This document shows positions 21,629 to 23,117 of a stretch of 23,117 nt of DNA, in pieces. The translations under genes were made by a program, and so were the position numbers. Under the pieces are notes generated by a model. That model saw nothing but the letters and a program-made list of their open reading frames with translations, was not told where the DNA came from and ran no database searches. Each line of letters starts with the position of its first letter. Position 1 is the first letter of the stretch. This DNA is from Candidatus Pelagibacterales bacterium (lineage in GTDB: Bacteria > Pseudomonadota > Alphaproteobacteria > Pelagibacterales > Pelagibacteraceae), in NCBI GenBank assembly GCA_016882185.1, contig VHCC01000005.1, positions 1-23,117 of the forward strand. Reading direction: 5' to 3'.

Positions 21629-23117
21629 TGAAAGATTTGACTAATTCTAAAGAGTTTATTGGACGTCACATAGGTCCTTCGGATGAGCATATAAAAACTA
21701 TGCTTTCATATTTAAATGTTAAATCTTTAGATGAACTTATTCAAAAAATTGTCCCTGATAAAATCTTAGAAAAAGATGAACTAAAATTAGATGATGCTAT
21801 TTCTGAAGATAAGGCACTTAAGTTATTAAAACAAATCTCTCAAAAAAATAAAATTTATAAAAATTATTTAGGAGCAGGTTATTATGGAACTATTACTCCA
21901 AATGTTATTTTAAGAAATATTTTAGAAAATCCAGGTTGGTATACAGCTTATACTCCTTATCAGCCAGAAGTTGCTCAAGGAAGATTAGAGATGTTATTAA
22001 ATTTTCAACAGATGATTATTGATCTTACCAAAATGGATATTGCAAATGCTTCACTACTTGATGAAGGAACCGCAGCTGCTGAAGCCGTTGGTTTGTGTCA
22101 AAGAATTAATTTAGAAAATTTAAATAAAATTTTTATTTCTAACAGATGCAATCTTCAAACAATTGATGTTGTAAAAACTAGAGCAGAACCATTTGGTCTT
22201 GAAATTATTGTAGGAGATAACGATGAGGATCTTCCAAAATTAGATAATTTGCTATGTGCGATTGTTCAGTATCCAGACTCACTTGGAGCTATTTATGATT
22301 TGAAGCAAATTATCGATATTATTCATAACAAAAAAGGTAAAGCGATTGTTGTAACTGATTTGCTTGCCTTGACCTTAATTAAGCCACCAGGAGAAATGGG
22401 AGCTGATATTGTAGTTGGAAATTCACAAAGGTTTGGTGTGCCCATGGGTTATGGAGGTCCGCATGCTGCTTTTTTTGCGACTAAAGATGAATTTAAAAGA
22501 GCGATGCCTGGAAGAATTATTGGCGTGTCAGTTGATAGAAAAAAAAAACAAGCTTTAAGAATGGCTCTGCAAACACGTGAGCAACATATTAGAAGAGAAA
22601 AAGCAACTAGCAACATTTGTACAGCCCAAGCTCTACTTTCTATCATGGCTGTAGCATTTGGAATTTATCATGGACCAGAAGGTATAAAAAAAATAGCAGA
22701 ACGTACGTCTGGAATTGCAAATTTATTTGCAGAAGTAATGCAGAAAAATAATTTTAAAATAATCTCTCAACATTACTTTGATACTGTAACTATATTTACT
22801 GGAGACGAAACAGAGGACTTTTATAAAAAAGCTTTAGCTAAAAAAATTAATGTTAGAAAATTAGAAAATTCAATTAGCATTTCTTTTGATGAAACCTCGG
22901 AAATTACCGATCTAAAAGATTTATTTGATGTATTTAGTATTAACGAAAAAATATCTAGTGAGACTAAAATTGATCAGATTTCAAAAGAATTTTTAAGAAC
23001 ATCAAAATATTTAACTCACGAAGTGTTTAATTCTTATCATTCAGAAACCGAAATGCTTCGTTACTTAAAACGTCTAGAGGATAAAGATATTGCATTAAAT
23101 AGATCAATGATTGCTTT
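21628..23117 (+). CDS. gcvP: Glycine dehydrogenase (decarboxylating) P protein, N-terminal part, runs off the window
   Basis: PLP enzyme that decarboxylates glycine and loads the aminomethyl group onto GcvH. An uninterrupted frame of 496 codons starts at the ATG sharing a base with the gcvH stop. FIGRHIGPSDE at residues 10-20 is the standard N-terminus. YYGTITPNVILRNILENPGWYTAYTPYQPE, LLDEGTAAAEA, GVPMGYGGPHAA and MALQTREQHIRREKATSNICTAQAL follow in order. The last visible residues (HSETEMLRYLKRLEDKDIALN) correspond to the junction with the second half. This points to the single-chain (about 950-residue) form rather than the split gcvPA/gcvPB form. The PLP-binding lysine lies beyond the window. 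The open right edge explains the missing stop. Confidence 0.96.
   Translation, partial: MKDLTNSKEFIGRHIGPSDEHIKTMLSYLNVKSLDELIQKIVPDKILEKDELKLDDAISEDKALKLLKQISQKNKIYKNYLGAGYYGTITPNVILRNILENPGWYTAYTPYQPEVAQGRLEMLLNFQQMIIDLTKMDIANASLLDEGTAAAEAVGLCQRINLENLNKIFISNRCNLQTIDVVKTRAEPFGLEIIVGDNDEDLPKLDNLLCAIVQYPDSLGAIYDLKQIIDIIHNKKGKAIVVTDLLALTLIKPPGEMGADIVVGNSQRFGVPMGYGGPHAAFFATKDEFKRAMPGRIIGVSVDRKKKQALRMALQTREQHIRREKATSNICTAQALLSIMAVAFGIYHGPEGIKKIAERTSGIANLFAEVMQKNNFKIISQHYFDTVTIFTGDETEDFYKKALAKKINVRKLENSISISFDETSEITDLKDLFDVFSINEKISSETKIDQISKEFLRTSKYLTHEVFNSYHSETEMLRYLKRLEDKDIALNRSMIA

Noticed and set aside
22449..22646. 65-codon minus-strand open frame
   Set aside because: Antisense to the GcvP coding frame, which continues uninterrupted to the right edge.
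1..23117. CRISPR array, prophage, transposon, toxin-antitoxin or defence genes
   Set aside because: No spaced repeats, integrase, transposase or recognisable defence protein was seen; all substantial frames have housekeeping or transport assignments.

Overview
The window is strongly AT-rich, very densely packed bacterial DNA. Neighbouring genes often share stop and start bases, and convergent genes overlap at their stop codons. Gene content (chorismate synthase next to PdxH, AcnA, glycine cleavage operon under a tandem glycine riboswitch, TAXI-type TRAP transporter, Liv-type ABC transporter) and base composition suggest a streamlined marine alphaproteobacterium of the SAR11/Pelagibacterales type. 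This placement is inferred from style and gene content, not from a marker phylogeny. I saw no rRNA, tRNA, CRISPR array, transposase or prophage gene.

Layout. 1-1459: the tail of an unknown gene, an exported MsrA on the plus strand, then a minus-strand pair of a hotdog thioesterase and MsrB (methionine sulfoxide repair). 1545-7698: a plus-strand run of TAXI solute-binding protein, fused TRAP permease, DUF1850 protein and aconitase A; a perfect 10-bp inverted repeat sits over the junction of the first two. 7708-10165: 5-oxoprolinase, with pxpB-pxpC on minus and pxpA divergent on plus. 10168-14864: a Liv/Urt-type ABC importer, with the binding protein on minus (clear intrinsic terminator) and two permeases plus two ATPases on plus. 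14861-16432: a DUF1445 (YcsI/D-glutamate-cyclase-like) gene on minus and a BDH2-like short-chain dehydrogenase on plus. 16544-19806: rhomboid protease and AroC (minus), PdxH (plus) and a divergent ProC-like reductase (minus). 19911-23117: promoter, tandem glycine riboswitch, gcvT, gcvH and the first half of gcvP, which runs off the window.

How they fit. The most coherent unit is 7708-16432. PxpABC hydrolyses 5-oxoproline (pyroglutamate) to glutamate. DUF1445 proteins include the mammalian D-glutamate cyclase, which makes 5-oxoproline, and Bacillus ycsI lies with the pxp genes there too. The ABC importer between them is a candidate uptake system for a pyroglutamate/D-glutamate-like substrate, and the flanking dehydrogenase resembles human BDH2, a 4-oxoproline reductase. 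Together they look like an oxoproline/glutamate scavenging island. The right end is a glycine-sensing glycine oxidation operon.
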